Below the pieces are notes generated by a model. It saw only the letters and a program-made list of their open reading frames with translations, made no database searches and was not told the origin of the DNA. A DNA stretch of 64,000 nt, from the NCBI GenBank assembly GCA_022826005.1, contig JAJDVT010000140.1:19311-83310 (forward strand). Reading direction: 5' to 3'. Positions within the stretch are counted from its first letter, which is position 1, and every line of letters begins with the position of its first letter. Both the position numbers and the translations under genes were made by a program. This DNA is from Gemmatimonadota bacterium (GTDB lineage: Bacteria; Gemmatimonadota; Gemmatimonadetes; Longimicrobiales; Gaopeijiaceae). Of the stretch, positions 8,908-16,992 are shown in pieces.

Positions 8908-10224
8908 ATGGCTCCAGCGTTCAGATGGTGGGTGACGTTGCTCCTTTTCATGGCTGCCGGTTGCGGCGAGAGCGCCGCGACCGGTGATGCCGGGACCCCC
9001 GCCGAATGGGACCGGGCGGAGTATCCACTCGTAACAGGAATCCAGGACAGCGCTGGCGTCCGAATCGTCGAGAATGCGCGCCCCGCCGACGATTCCCGGC
9101 TTCCGTGGAGAATCGGCACCGAACCGCTGGTGTCGATCGGCGAGGCCACGGGTGAGGAACCCTACCTGCTCCACCGGGTCATGGATGCGCTGATGCTCCC
9201 GGACCGCCGGGTGGTGATCGTGAACACCGGTACGAGCGAGATCCGCCTGTACGACGCGGAAGGGGTTCACCAGACCACCTGGGGCGGCACCGGCGAGGGT
9301 CCGGGCGAGTTCCAGTACCTAACGGGCGTCAGGCTGTGGCCCGGGGATTCCATTCTTGCGTTGCACACGCTGGAAGGCGCGTCCGACGGGGGTTCCTCAT
9401 GGCGCGGCGATATCTTCGACAGTACCGGCAGACTGGGGCGTTCCTTCCGCACACCGTCCGGCATCGGCTTCCCCTTCCAGCCGGCAATCGTCCTGGCCGA
9501 CGGGAGCATTCTCGGTCGCACGAGAATCAGGGCACGCGGCCCCGATGGCCGACAACCTGACGAAGGATACTATCGCGATGAAGCCGAGTACGATCTTCTG
9601 GGCCGGGACGGGACAACCACGGTTTCCTTTGGCCGCTACCCGGACATCGAGGCTTACACCGGGGTCTTCGCCGGCCTGCCGCTAACGGCGGGAATGGCCT
9701 TCGGCCGACGGGTCATGGAGGCGGTGTGGGGGGACCTGCTGGTCATCGGAAACAACGATCGATACGAGTTGCGCGGGTTCGGCAGGGCGGACGCGTCCCT
9801 TGAGCGGATTGTGCGGCGCGAGCATACAATCACGGCTCCGACCAGGGCCGAATTGATCGAGGCGCGTGAACGGTCGATAGCGGAAGGCAACGTGCCGGAA
9901 CGGTTCATCCAAATGGGCCGCGCGGCGGCCGCTGAAGCTCCGATCGTAGAGAGCTACCCGGCGTTCAGCGCGATTCTGTCGGACGCCATGGGCCACCTCT
10001 GGGTACGTGAATACGACCTCCCGGGCGAGGACCGCCCCGCACCACTCTGGACGGTGTTCGACGCGGAAGGCCATGCGCTCGGGTTCGTCGAGACGCCCCC
10101 CGGGATGTCGCTCCTCGAGATCGGCGACGACTACCTGCTGGGCTACACGACCGACGAACTCGGGATCGAGAGGGTGCAGGTCTGGGAGTTGGAACGGGGC
10201 AGGTCTCCATCCAGGGTGTCCTGA
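8908..10224 (+). CDS. Six-bladed beta-propeller lipoprotein (group A)
   Basis: About 438 residues from ATG 8908; an in-frame TTG at 8902 sits closer to the G-rich ribosome-binding stretch and is an alternative. The leader ends LLLFMAAGC, a lipobox, so the protein is probably lipid-anchored. The mature part opens with DSAGVRIVENARPADDSRL and shows repeated blade strands such as IRLYDAEGVHQTTWG and GTGEGPGEF. The end is LWTVFDAEGHALGFVETP...LGIERVQVWEL. It is a close paralog of 13481: the segment beginning ENARPADDSRLPWRIGTEP is identical in both for 19 residues. Function of the family is unknown; NHL/TolB-like propellers usually bind proteins or glycans. Confidence 0.8.
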   Translation: MAPAFRWWVTLLLFMAAGCGESAATGDAGTPAEWDRAEYPLVTGIQDSAGVRIVENARPADDSRLPWRIGTEPLVSIGEATGEEPYLLHRVMDALMLPDRRVVIVNTGTSEIRLYDAEGVHQTTWGGTGEGPGEFQYLTGVRLWPGDSILALHTLEGASDGGSSWRGDIFDSTGRLGRSFRTPSGIGFPFQPAIVLADGSILGRTRIRARGPDGRQPDEGYYRDEAEYDLLGRDGTTTVSFGRYPDIEAYTGVFAGLPLTAGMAFGRRVMEAVWGDLLVIGNNDRYELRGFGRADASLERIVRREHTITAPTRAELIEARERSIAEGNVPERFIQMGRAAAAEAPIVESYPAFSAILSDAMGHLWVREYDLPGEDRPAPLWTVFDAEGHALGFVETPPGMSLLEIGDDYLLGYTTDELGIERVQVWELERGRSPSRVS

Positions 10225-10335
10225 TCTCGGAAGAACAGGACCTGTTGCGCCAATGAGCGCGGCCACCACCGCGCGTTACCCTGCCAAGAAGATTCGGCCA
10301 TCCCATTTGCTACTGACAGCGGCAAGACCACATTT

Positions 10336-10630
10336 GGTTCGACGTCCCACAGACGAGTACGTCAGGCTGTATGCCAGTACGGAAGAGAGGGAAGATGCGC
10401 CGGGGAGGTCGGCCACGGATTCAATGGCGAATTCAGTGGACTTCGTTCTGGAGGTAATCGATACGAGATCAGGTGAACTCTTGGCGTCCGAAGTCTACGC
10501 GCAACCGCAAGTGCGGGACATTGTCCCCAGTGGTCTTTTCCGCGGTTCGCTGACAGGGTATCGACACAAGGAAGGCGACGATGGCCTGGCTTTTGTGGAA
10601 GTCGTTACCGTGGAGTTGGTACCGAGGTGA
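10336..10630 (+). pseudogene. C-terminal fragment of a group B propeller gene
   Basis: From about 10336 the frame reads RRPTDEYVRLYAS, then VLEVIDTRSGELLASEVYAQ, then SGLFRGSLTGY and VVTVELVPR with a stop at 10628-10630. This corresponds residue by residue to the last ~100 residues of the intact gene at 11022 (WRPTDEYLREYES..., VVEVIDTRSGELLASEVY, ALFRGSLVGYLHK, IVTVELVPR). The preceding ~80 nt show no propeller similarity and no leader. This is the tail of a duplicated propeller gene whose front was deleted. The nearest in-frame ATG upstream (10254) gives a short Arg/Ala-rich lead that looks non-coding. Confidence 0.7.
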
Positions 10631-10728
10631 GCCGGCGAAACGAAAGGAGCGCCGTCAGGCCGACAAGAATGGCTGACTTGTACTTGATCCGTTACTTCGA
10701 CGGAAGTGTACCCAACAGGAGGAATCCC

Positions 10729-11037
10729 ATGATGAAGATGACCAGGAGTATTCTGTTTGTGATGCTGGCAGGCGTTTTGCCACTGGCTTCGGCCGGCGAG
10801 GTGCCCACGGAGGTCTCGAGGCAGGAGGAGGGCTGCTCGGGGTTTGAAGATTGGCGGGACCATCGCGCGGGCAAGGATTGGCACCAACATTCCTCTTCAC
10901 CTCGTCCTTGGGACCAGCGGCCAGGTGACTGGGAGCAGACTGACGATCCACGGGCTGATGGAAGGCGGCATGAGCTGGCAGGAGGGGAGACGCTGGACGA
11001 CTATTGGGCACATCACAATCCATGCGCCGGCAACTAA
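10729..11037 (+). CDS. Small exported protein, probably frameshifted
   Basis: An ATG at 10729 opens a clear signal peptide (MMKMTRSILFVMLAGVLPL, cleavage near ASA-GE) followed by EVPTEVSRQEEGCSGFEDW. In this frame the remaining ~65 residues are rich in His/Asp/Trp with poor third-position GC. One base later, the +1 frame from about 10844 gives LKIGGTIARARIGTNIPLHL...TIHGLMEGGMSW, which is beta-rich and has clearly higher third-position GC. The native protein may therefore continue in the second frame, implying a one-base indel near 10840. It overlaps the start of the next propeller gene. Family not recognised. Confidence 0.4.
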   Translation: MMKMTRSILFVMLAGVLPLASAGEVPTEVSRQEEGCSGFEDWRDHRAGKDWHQHSSSPRPWDQRPGDWEQTDDPRADGRRHELAGGETLDDYWAHHNPCAGN

Positions 11038-12236
11038 CTTCAAGTCTCCCTGTGTACCCCCGCCTGGCCTCCCTGCTAGCGGCTTCCGCTATAGCGCTGG
11101 GTTTGACTCTCGACCGCCCCGGTGAGGATCGGAAACATTGGCAGGAGACCTGCTTGCGGAGCCCCGCGCGCACCTTCGAATTGGGCAGTGTGACCGAGAT
11201 TGGGGACCAAGCCCCACCACCGTGCCGCATCGAGTTTCACCCAACCGGAGTCAGGCTCGAGGCGACAGCAGATGGGTCACGCCCCGACCCGGGTCGGACC
11301 GTAGTGGTGGATTCCGATGGTCGCTTCATCTCGGCCAACGCGCGCGGATGGCGAACCGCCATCAGCGTATGGGATGCTCGAGGGAGATACCTATCGTCTT
11401 TCGGGGGAGAGGGAGAAGGCCCCGGCGAGTTCTTGTCTCGGTATGGGATGCTGAACCTGCTGTTGGACGACCGGGGCAGACTGCACATTCGGGACGGCTC
11501 GCCCGCCTGGTCGCTCTTTTCGCCGGACCACGACTTCATCCGGCGGGTTCCGGCCAACGTGATGGGTGGCCTGATCGGATCGTCGGTCATTCTGGACGGA
11601 GGATCAGCACTGGCCAGCGACGGCATTCTGTCGAATCAATCGCATTACTTTCGAGTTACCGATACGACAGGTGCACTTGAACGCGTCTTCGGGCCACTCG
11701 GGGACGCAACGGCCGGAACGGAGAGGCGCCCGATCAGCTACGTCGGCGGCGGTTCGTTCTGGGCCGGCCCGGGCGAAAAGGGTGCGCAATCCTATCTCCT
11801 GGAGGAATGGGGGATTGACGGGGAGTTGCGACGCACGATTCGTCGTGACGTTTCATGGTGGCAGTGGCGTGGCGAGATGGACACATCCGCCAGAGTGCGC
11901 CAGGTACACATCGTTCGCAACGGGTTGCTTTACGTATTGGCTTGGCGTCCGACCGACGAGTACCTCAGGGAATACGAGTCCAGGGCTGGCAGAGAGCGGC
12001 CCGTGGCGGACTGGGAGTGGTGGGAATCACTGGAGGCGATGGCGGAGTACGTCGTGGAGGTGATCGACACGCGATCGGGTGAACTCCTGGCTTCCGAGGT
12101 CTACCCCCAACCGCAGCGGCACGAGATTGTTCCGATGGCGTTGTTTCGCGGCTCATTGGTCGGATATCTGCACAAGGTGGGAGACGACGGTCTTCCTTTC
12201 GTGGAGATCGTGACAGTGGAGTTGGTGCCGAGGTAA
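11022..12236 (+). CDS. Six-bladed beta-propeller protein (group B)
   Basis: About 404 residues from ATG 11022, with a short export leader (LASLLAASAIALGLTL). The blades carry PCRIEFHPTGVRLEATADG, a GEGEGPGEF motif, FSPDHDFIRRVPANVMGG and LLEEWGIDGELRRTIRRDVSW. The protein ends VVEVIDTRSGELLASEVY and VTVELVPR. It is a paralog of 27607 across its whole length and of the fragment at 10336. An in-frame ATG at 11004 also exists, but 11022 directly precedes the leader. It overlaps the end of the small exported gene. No enzymatic residues are recognised. Confidence 0.78.
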   Translation: MRRQLTSSLPVYPRLASLLAASAIALGLTLDRPGEDRKHWQETCLRSPARTFELGSVTEIGDQAPPPCRIEFHPTGVRLEATADGSRPDPGRTVVVDSDGRFISANARGWRTAISVWDARGRYLSSFGGEGEGPGEFLSRYGMLNLLLDDRGRLHIRDGSPAWSLFSPDHDFIRRVPANVMGGLIGSSVILDGGSALASDGILSNQSHYFRVTDTTGALERVFGPLGDATAGTERRPISYVGGGSFWAGPGEKGAQSYLLEEWGIDGELRRTIRRDVSWWQWRGEMDTSARVRQVHIVRNGLLYVLAWRPTDEYLREYESRAGRERPVADWEWWESLEAMAEYVVEVIDTRSGELLASEVYPQPQRHEIVPMALFRGSLVGYLHKVGDDGLPFVEIVTVELVPR

Positions 12237-12399
12237 GGACCTCAAGGGCCACCTGCCGACCACAGCAACTCGGAAAACTATGGAATGACGCGGCTGGAAC
12301 AGGGTGGGCGGCCGAACAGAATGCGACAGGGAACGTTCACTTCACATGATTGCTGACGGTCAGTCTTTCTCGCATGGGATTGCCGTTGCCTGCCGGTCG

Positions 12400-12432
12400 A
12401 TGATATCATGAATCCATGCAAAATGATACCAT
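12400..12432 (+). promoter_or_regulatory. Paired palindromic operator candidate
   Basis: The perfect palindrome ATGATATCAT (12400-12409) is followed 23 bp downstream (start to start) by the near-copy ATGATACCAT (12423-12432). The two flank the ATG at 12416 of a gene whose N terminus resembles a ribbon-helix-helix DNA-binding domain. Short palindromic repeats over the start codon are typical of autoregulated antitoxins, so I infer an operator for that protein. Confidence 0.4.
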
Positions 12433-13000
12433 CCGCAACCAGCGCGAACGTCCCGCCTCCGGGCGCTTCGTCCTGCGCATCGATCCCTTCCTGCATGGAA
12501 CGCTCCGGGCAAGGGCGCGGTCCAAGGGCGTTTCGCTGAATCGGTATTGTGCCCGCGAACTGGGATCGCCGAGCAGCGAGCTGCCGCAGCCCGCCGCCGC
12601 AGCGGTGGGTCGCGCGCACTCGATCCTGGCCGAGTCGCTGTTGGGCGTCGTCGTCTTCGGCTCGTGGGCACGCGGGGAGCCCTCGTCGGAGTCGGATCTG
12701 GACATCCTGCTGATCGCCGACGACCGGCTTCCGATCGCCAGGGCCCTGTACCGGCAATGGGACAACGGCCCCGTGCTGCAGTGGGACGGGCATGTGGTCG
12801 AGCCCCATTTCGTTCACCTGCCGACAGACGTTGAGGCGCCTTCCGGCCTGTGGGCCGAAGTGGCCATTGACGGTCTTGTCCTCTTCCAGAGGGGGCTGGC
12901 GGTCTCGCGCGCGCTGGCAGGCGTCAGGCGCCGGATTCTGGAGGAGCGCCTCTCCCACCGGGTGGTTCACGGGAACTCCTACTGGGTGCGGGAGCCATGA
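12416..13000 (+). CDS. MNT nucleotidyltransferase with N-terminal RHH/HicB-like segment
   Basis: 194 residues. Residues ~16-50 (SGRFVLRIDPFLHGTLRARA...VSLNRYCARELG) match the strand-helix-helix pattern of Arc/HicB C-terminal ribbon-helix-helix domains. Residues ~75-100 hold a minimal nucleotidyltransferase signature: FGSWARGEPSSESDLDILLI, with G82-S83 and D94/D96. A third acidic strand is plausible in HVVEPHFVHLP. The gene overlaps the HEPN gene by ATGA (12997-13000), the standard order for an MNT-HEPN pair in which the MNT protein AMPylates and silences a HEPN RNase. Here the fused RHH segment would let the antitoxin bind its own promoter. The pair sits inside the propeller cluster, consistent with mobile accessory DNA. 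Confidence 0.78.
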   Translation: MQNDTIRNQRERPASGRFVLRIDPFLHGTLRARARSKGVSLNRYCARELGSPSSELPQPAAAAVGRAHSILAESLLGVVVFGSWARGEPSSESDLDILLIADDRLPIARALYRQWDNGPVLQWDGHVVEPHFVHLPTDVEAPSGLWAEVAIDGLVLFQRGLAVSRALAGVRRRILEERLSHRVVHGNSYWVREP

Positions 13001-13407
13001 AGAACACGGGGCTGGCCCGGGATTACCTCCGCCGCGCAAGGGTCCGGCTGGCGGCTCTGGACTTCCTCTTCGACGGGGAGAGCTGGGCCGATGTGGTGCG
13101 CGAGTCGCAGGAGATCGTCGAGCTGTCCCTGAAGGGGTTGTTACGCTCCGCCGGAATCGATCCCCCGCGGATCCATGATGTCTCGAAGATCCTCGTGGCG
13201 GAGGGGGACCGGCTGCCCGCGGAGCTGCAATGCGAATTGGAGTGGCTGGCGGACACTTCGCGGCACCTCCGGAGGGACCGCGAGCTGGCGTTCTACGGGG
13301 CGGAGGACCTGACGCCCTCGGGATTCTACTCTCGTGCCGATGCCGAGGGCGCACGGGACGGTGCGCGGCGTGTCGTTGAGGTGGTGTGGCCGTGGGTGGT
13401 CGGATAG
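12997..13407 (+). CDS. HEPN-domain protein, partner of the MNT protein
   Basis: 136 residues, all-helical. The N-terminal pattern LARDYLRRARVRLAAL and SWADVVRESQEIVELSLKGLL, followed by a conserved PRIHDV segment, matches HEPN (PF05168-type) proteins. The end EDLTPSGFYSRADAEGARDGA is also typical. I do not find the RX4-6H motif of HEPN RNases; the corresponding helix reads RRDRELAFYG. The protein may therefore be a non-RNase HEPN or use other residues. It is coupled to the MNT gene by a 4-nt overlap. Likely role is one half of a toxin-antitoxin or nucleotide-transfer module. Confidence 0.78.
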   Translation: MKNTGLARDYLRRARVRLAALDFLFDGESWADVVRESQEIVELSLKGLLRSAGIDPPRIHDVSKILVAEGDRLPAELQCELEWLADTSRHLRRDRELAFYGAEDLTPSGFYSRADAEGARDGARRVVEVVWPWVVG

Positions 13408-13448
13408 GCGGCCTCGCATTGACACCGCCCCACGTTCCGCCGTAACAT

Positions 13449-13474
13449 CTCCTAACTCTCTAGGATTTTAGGAG
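13449..13474 (+). promoter_or_regulatory. Hairpin that pairs with the Shine-Dalgarno of the next gene
   Basis: CTCCTAA (13449-13455) is the exact reverse complement of TTAGGAG (13468-13474), separated by 12 nt. The right arm covers most of the strong ribosome-binding site AGGAGG (13470-13475), which lies 5 nt before ATG 13481. In the transcript this hairpin would mask the site, a layout used by RNA thermometers and other translational switches. Confidence 0.4.
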
Positions 13475-13480
13475 GTGGAG

Positions 13481-14830
13481 ATGTATCGAGCTGCATCACA
13501 GCGGATGGCGGGCAGAATGGGTCGGGCGGTGTCGACCTGGTTGCTGGCGGTCAGCCTTGTCGTGGCCGCCGGCTGCGACGACGGCGACTCGTCCGAGGCG
13601 GGGCCAGAGGTCGAGGAGGATGCAGGGACCGCGCTCGCTGTCGCCGGCGATCGCGCGGGGCAGCCTTTGGTGACTGACATCCGGGACAGCGCCGGAATCC
13701 GGATCATCGAGAACGCACGCCCGGCGGACGATTCGCGCCTTCCATGGCGGATAGGGACCGAGCCGTCGGTGTCGATCGGGGAGATCGACGGGGACGAACC
13801 CTATGTCCTTCACGAGGCGGATGACGCGGTGATGCTTCCGGGCGGGCGCGTCGTCGTAGCGAACACGGGGACCAACGAGATCCGCCTGTACGACGCGGAC
13901 GGCACTCATCAGACCACCTGGGGCGGCAACGGTGCAGGACCGGGCGAGTTCCAGGCTCTTGCCGGCATCGCCCCGTGGCCGGGGGATTCGATTCTGGCCT
14001 GGGAGGCGATGCGGTCATTGTCGGGAAGAGCCGATCTGTGGCGCGGATCGGTCTTCAACGCCGCGGGCGACCTGGGCCGGTCATTCCGCATCGAGTCGCA
14101 CGACGGCACCGGCCTTGAGCCGCGGGTGGTTCTGGCCGGCGGGGGAATCCTGGGACGAATGACCACGGGCGGCGCGGACGACGGCTACTGGCGCCATGAG
14201 GCCACGTATTCCCTCCTGACCCGCGAGGACGCCGCCGACGTTCCCTTTGGCACCCACCCCGCCCACGAGGGATTCCGCGGGGTGTACAACGGCGTGATGC
14301 TGCACGTCGCCCACATGGCCTTCAGCCGCGGACTCGAGGAGGCGGCATGGGAAGGCATGCTCGTGATCGCCGCGAACGACCGGTATGAGCTTCGCGCCTA
14401 CGGCATGCCGAACGGAACCCTCGCCAGGATCGTGCGCCGGGAGCATTCGAACCGTGCTCCAACCCGCGCCGAGGTTGCCGAGGCGATGCACCGCACGTTC
14501 ATCGAGGGCGAGCAGCCGGAAGAGGTCATCGAGATGTTCCGTCCCGCCTTCGACGAAGCCCCTCTCGTGGAGGGCTTCCCGGCGTTTCGGTCGGTCCTTG
14601 CCGATCCCTTGGGGCACCTGTGGGTGCAGGAGTATACGCCGCCTGACGTGGACAGGCCCGCGCCGCTTTGGACGGTGTTCGGCCCGGACGGGCGGGCGCT
14701 CGGGTTCGTGGAGACCCCGGCCGGGCTGTCGATCTTCGAGATCGGCGCGGGCTACCTTCTGGGCCGCGCGACGGACGAGCTCGGGATCGAGAGGATTCAG
14801 GTGTGGGGGTTGGAGCGGGCCGGGGGGTAA
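13481..14830 (+). CDS. Six-bladed beta-propeller lipoprotein (group A)
   Basis: 449 residues from ATG 13481, chosen because AGGAGG lies 5 nt upstream; an in-frame GTG at 13475 overlaps that site. The leader ends SLVVAAGC, a lipobox, followed by an acidic linker (DDGDSSEAGPEVEEDAG). The propeller begins DSAGIRIIENARPADDSRL and shares IRLYDADGTHQTTWG and GPGEF strands with 8908. The C terminus LWTVFGPDGRALGFVETPAG...LGIERIQVWGLE is again parallel to 8908. It is the second of two near-identical-architecture lipoproteins flanking the group B gene and the MNT-HEPN pair. Its expression may be controlled by the hairpin over its ribosome-binding site. Confidence 0.82.
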   Translation: MYRAASQRMAGRMGRAVSTWLLAVSLVVAAGCDDGDSSEAGPEVEEDAGTALAVAGDRAGQPLVTDIRDSAGIRIIENARPADDSRLPWRIGTEPSVSIGEIDGDEPYVLHEADDAVMLPGGRVVVANTGTNEIRLYDADGTHQTTWGGNGAGPGEFQALAGIAPWPGDSILAWEAMRSLSGRADLWRGSVFNAAGDLGRSFRIESHDGTGLEPRVVLAGGGILGRMTTGGADDGYWRHEATYSLLTREDAADVPFGTHPAHEGFRGVYNGVMLHVAHMAFSRGLEEAAWEGMLVIAANDRYELRAYGMPNGTLARIVRREHSNRAPTRAEVAEAMHRTFIEGEQPEEVIEMFRPAFDEAPLVEGFPAFRSVLADPLGHLWVQEYTPPDVDRPAPLWTVFGPDGRALGFVETPAGLSIFEIGAGYLLGRATDELGIERIQVWGLERAGG

Positions 14831-14896
14831 GTTGGTGCCTAAGGGTTTGATCGGGACGACGACCGCCTTGTTGCGCCGAACCCGGCACGGTTGGCG

Positions 14897-15247
14897 TCAG
14901 CGCATCACCATCGACCCGAGCGGCCGCCCGCCCAGCAGGTGCAGGTGGAGGTGGTAGACCTCCTGCCCGCCGTGTTCCCGGCAGTTGATCATGACGCGGT
15001 AGCCTGCCTCGGCGATTCCCTCGTCGGCCGCGAGGTCGGCGGCGACCCGCAGCATCCTGCCCAGCACGGCTTCGTCGTCCGCGGAGACATCCGCGAGCGT
15101 GGGGATCACGCGGTTGGGCACGATCAGAATATGGGTGGGCGTGAGCGGGCGGATATCCCGGAAGGCGGTCACCAGGTCGTCCTGGTGCACGATGTCGGCG
15201 GGGATCTCGCCGCGAACGATCCTGGAGAAGATGGTGTCGTCGGGCAT
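14897..15247 (-). CDS. HIT family (histidine triad) nucleotide hydrolase, Hint type
   Basis: 116 residues, standard for HinT/PKCI. The motif [16 protein letters not shown] opens the protein, [10 protein letters not shown] lies in the middle, and the histidine triad HLHLHLLGG (H99, H101, H103) is intact, followed by the usual RPLGS tail. Hint proteins hydrolyse AMP-N and AMP-lysine phosphoramidates in the cytoplasm. The gene stands alone on the minus strand, converging with the propeller gene at 13481. Confidence 0.93.
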   Translation of the reverse strand: MPDDTIFSRIVRGEIPADIVHQDDLVTAFRDIRPLTPTHILIVPNRVIPTLADVSADDEAVLGRMLRVAADLAADEGIAEAGYRVMINCREHGGQEVYHLHLHLLGGRPLGSMVMR

Positions 15248-15462
15248 GATGTTCGGGGATTGGTAGGGACGGGAAGCGGGTCGTTGCGTGGGTGGAATGG
15301 TAGCACCCGGCGGGCGGCCCGGTCGAGAGTCCCATTATGCTATGTAGGTGCGCCGCGCGTCATGCGATCTTCGGTGGAGATGACGTGGTTGCGACCTCCG
15401 TCGGGTCTTGAATAGCTTCGATGGGTCGGAGCCAAGCGCCGACACCAGAGCGAGGGGAAAGC

Positions 15463-15888
15463 ATGGATTGGTGGCAGACGGTTGGCCTGATGGGGACGCT
15501 GGTGCTGACAGGCACGGCTGTGGCAACTTTTGGCTGGCGCGTCCTGCGCAAGGAGACCGACAAGCTGCGCGAGGAGAGCCGGCGGGCCCACGACAGCATC
15601 GGCGGCGAGATCGTCCGGCTCCGCAACGACCTGCGTGGCGAGATCGTTCAGTTTCGCGACGACCTGCGCGGCGAGATGGGGCAAGTCCGCAGCGACCTTC
15701 GGGGTGAGATCGGGCAAGTCCGCAGCGAGCTTGCCCAGCTCCGAGAGGGTCAGGCAAGTCTCAGCGAGGGTCAGGCACGTCTGCGCGAGGGACTGGGCGA
15801 GGTCCGTGGCGAATTGCGGGGTCTGACCCACTCGTTGCAGGCGCTGCGGGAGGACTTCCGGGCACACGTCCTGGCGGGGGCTGACTGA
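15463..15888 (+). CDS. Membrane-anchored coiled-coil protein with 11-residue then 7-residue repeats
   Basis: 141 residues from ATG 15463, preceded by GAGGGG. One N-terminal membrane segment (VGLMGTLVLTGTAVATFGW) is followed by a single long charged coiled coil. Three exact-length 11-residue units (LRNDLRGEIVQ, FRDDLRGEMGQ, VRSDLRGEIGQ; 15619-15717) pass into 7-residue units (VRSELAQ, LREGQAS, LSEGQAR, LREGLGE, and so on). Proteins of this kind tether or measure distance at the membrane; the partner is unknown. No operon neighbour is close. Upstream, 15248-15462 shows no supported feature. Confidence 0.7.
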   Translation: MDWWQTVGLMGTLVLTGTAVATFGWRVLRKETDKLREESRRAHDSIGGEIVRLRNDLRGEIVQFRDDLRGEMGQVRSDLRGEIGQVRSELAQLREGQASLSEGQARLREGLGEVRGELRGLTHSLQALREDFRAHVLAGAD

Positions 15889-15926
15889 GACCGCGCCACC
15901 GAACGCCCGTACCCGACCGCCCTCCG

Positions 15927-16970
15927 CTACCTGGCGTACCGACTCTCCAGCGCCTCCCTCCGCTGCCGGTAGCTCGCAAACCGCTGACGCGACTCTCCTC
16001 CGGACCTCCGGCGATTCGGCTCCGCGAAGGCGGTGAGGTGCACGACGGTGTCGTCGGCGACGAGTGCACCCGCCACCACGCCGTCGCCGACCACGCCCAC
16101 GTCGCGGCCGAGGCCGACCGCCGGGTGGTCGTCGAAGGAGCCGTTGAGGATCCGCTGGATGAAAGCTTGCGCGTCGCCGCTGGGTGAGTCGTCACGCTGC
16201 CGCCCCCTCCGTCGCAGCACTTCGATCGCGTAGCTGCGCACGAGCTTCGGCAGGAATGCCGCGAAGGTGGCGGGCTGGTCGAAGAGGTCGAGGCCGCAGC
16301 GCCGCCTGCCCGCGATGAATACCGCGCCCACCTGGTCCGGTGCGGCCCCCACGAGTCCGACGTAGTCGTCGAGCGTCTCCCGGTGGCGTTCGAACATCTC
16401 ACTCATCGCGCTGGTCGGCGACTCCGCGTCGAGCGCCGCGGCCTCCTCGGCGAGGGAATTCCACACCTGGCCCTGGTCCGACCGCCGACTGCCACTGTAC
16501 CGGAGCGCCTGCCGCACGCTTCCGAGCTTCTCGGCCCGGCCACGTGCGTTCTGCACCCGGTCCGTCACGCCGAAGTCGCGTCTGCCGTACGACCAGCGGC
16601 CCGCCTCCACACACGACACGGGGATGATCGTGGTGCCCGTGGCCGGGATCAGCATGGTGAGGTTGGCGACGCGGTTCTGCTTGGCGCCGACCAGCTCTTC
16701 GCCGTCGACGACCAGCACCGGCCGGCTGGCACGGTTCTCCACGGCGAGTTCGGGAACGCTGCCGCCCTCCGACACCTCGCGTATGGTGACGAGGTTCCTG
16801 CGCAGTCCCTCTTCAAGGAGCAGGTATTGCAGGCTGCTGCCAACGCTGGAAGTCAGCGGAAAAACGGTCAGCCCGCGGTGGACGGCGGCTTCGCCGAGCT
16901 TCAGGCCGGTGATCGCGGCCCGGAGGTGGCCCGGCGCCCCATTGGGTTCGGAAGTCTTGACGTGTTCCAA
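15927..16970 (-). CDS. ARPP-1 / DUF6569 family protein
   Basis: 347 residues. The start is TTG at 16970, supported by AGGAGG six bases upstream (16977-16982 on the reverse strand). The central block EGGSVPELAVENRASRPVLV, then VDGEELVGAKQNR, then PVSCVEAGRWSY is the hallmark of the ARPP-1 domain (ARG and rhodanese-phosphatase associated). Its biochemical role is unknown; it has been predicted from genome context to take part in nucleotide or ADP-ribose-linked processes. It is divergent from a MerR-type regulator across a 96-bp region with phased CAGT repeats, suggesting direct control by that regulator. Confidence 0.8.
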   Translation of the reverse strand: MEHVKTSEPNGAPGHLRAAITGLKLGEAAVHRGLTVFPLTSSVGSSLQYLLLEEGLRRNLVTIREVSEGGSVPELAVENRASRPVLVVDGEELVGAKQNRVANLTMLIPATGTTIIPVSCVEAGRWSYGRRDFGVTDRVQNARGRAEKLGSVRQALRYSGSRRSDQGQVWNSLAEEAAALDAESPTSAMSEMFERHRETLDDYVGLVGAAPDQVGAVFIAGRRRCGLDLFDQPATFAAFLPKLVRSYAIEVLRRRGRQRDDSPSGDAQAFIQRILNGSFDDHPAVGLGRDVGVVGDGVVAGALVADDTVVHLTAFAEPNRRRSGGESRQRFASYRQRREALESRYAR

Positions 16971-16992
16971 TTTGCGCCTCCTGTTATGTTGG

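Noticed and set aside
15619..15717. 33-bp direct repeats that might be a CRISPR or tandem DNA repeat
   Set aside because: They are in frame, without spacers, and encode 11-residue coiled-coil units.
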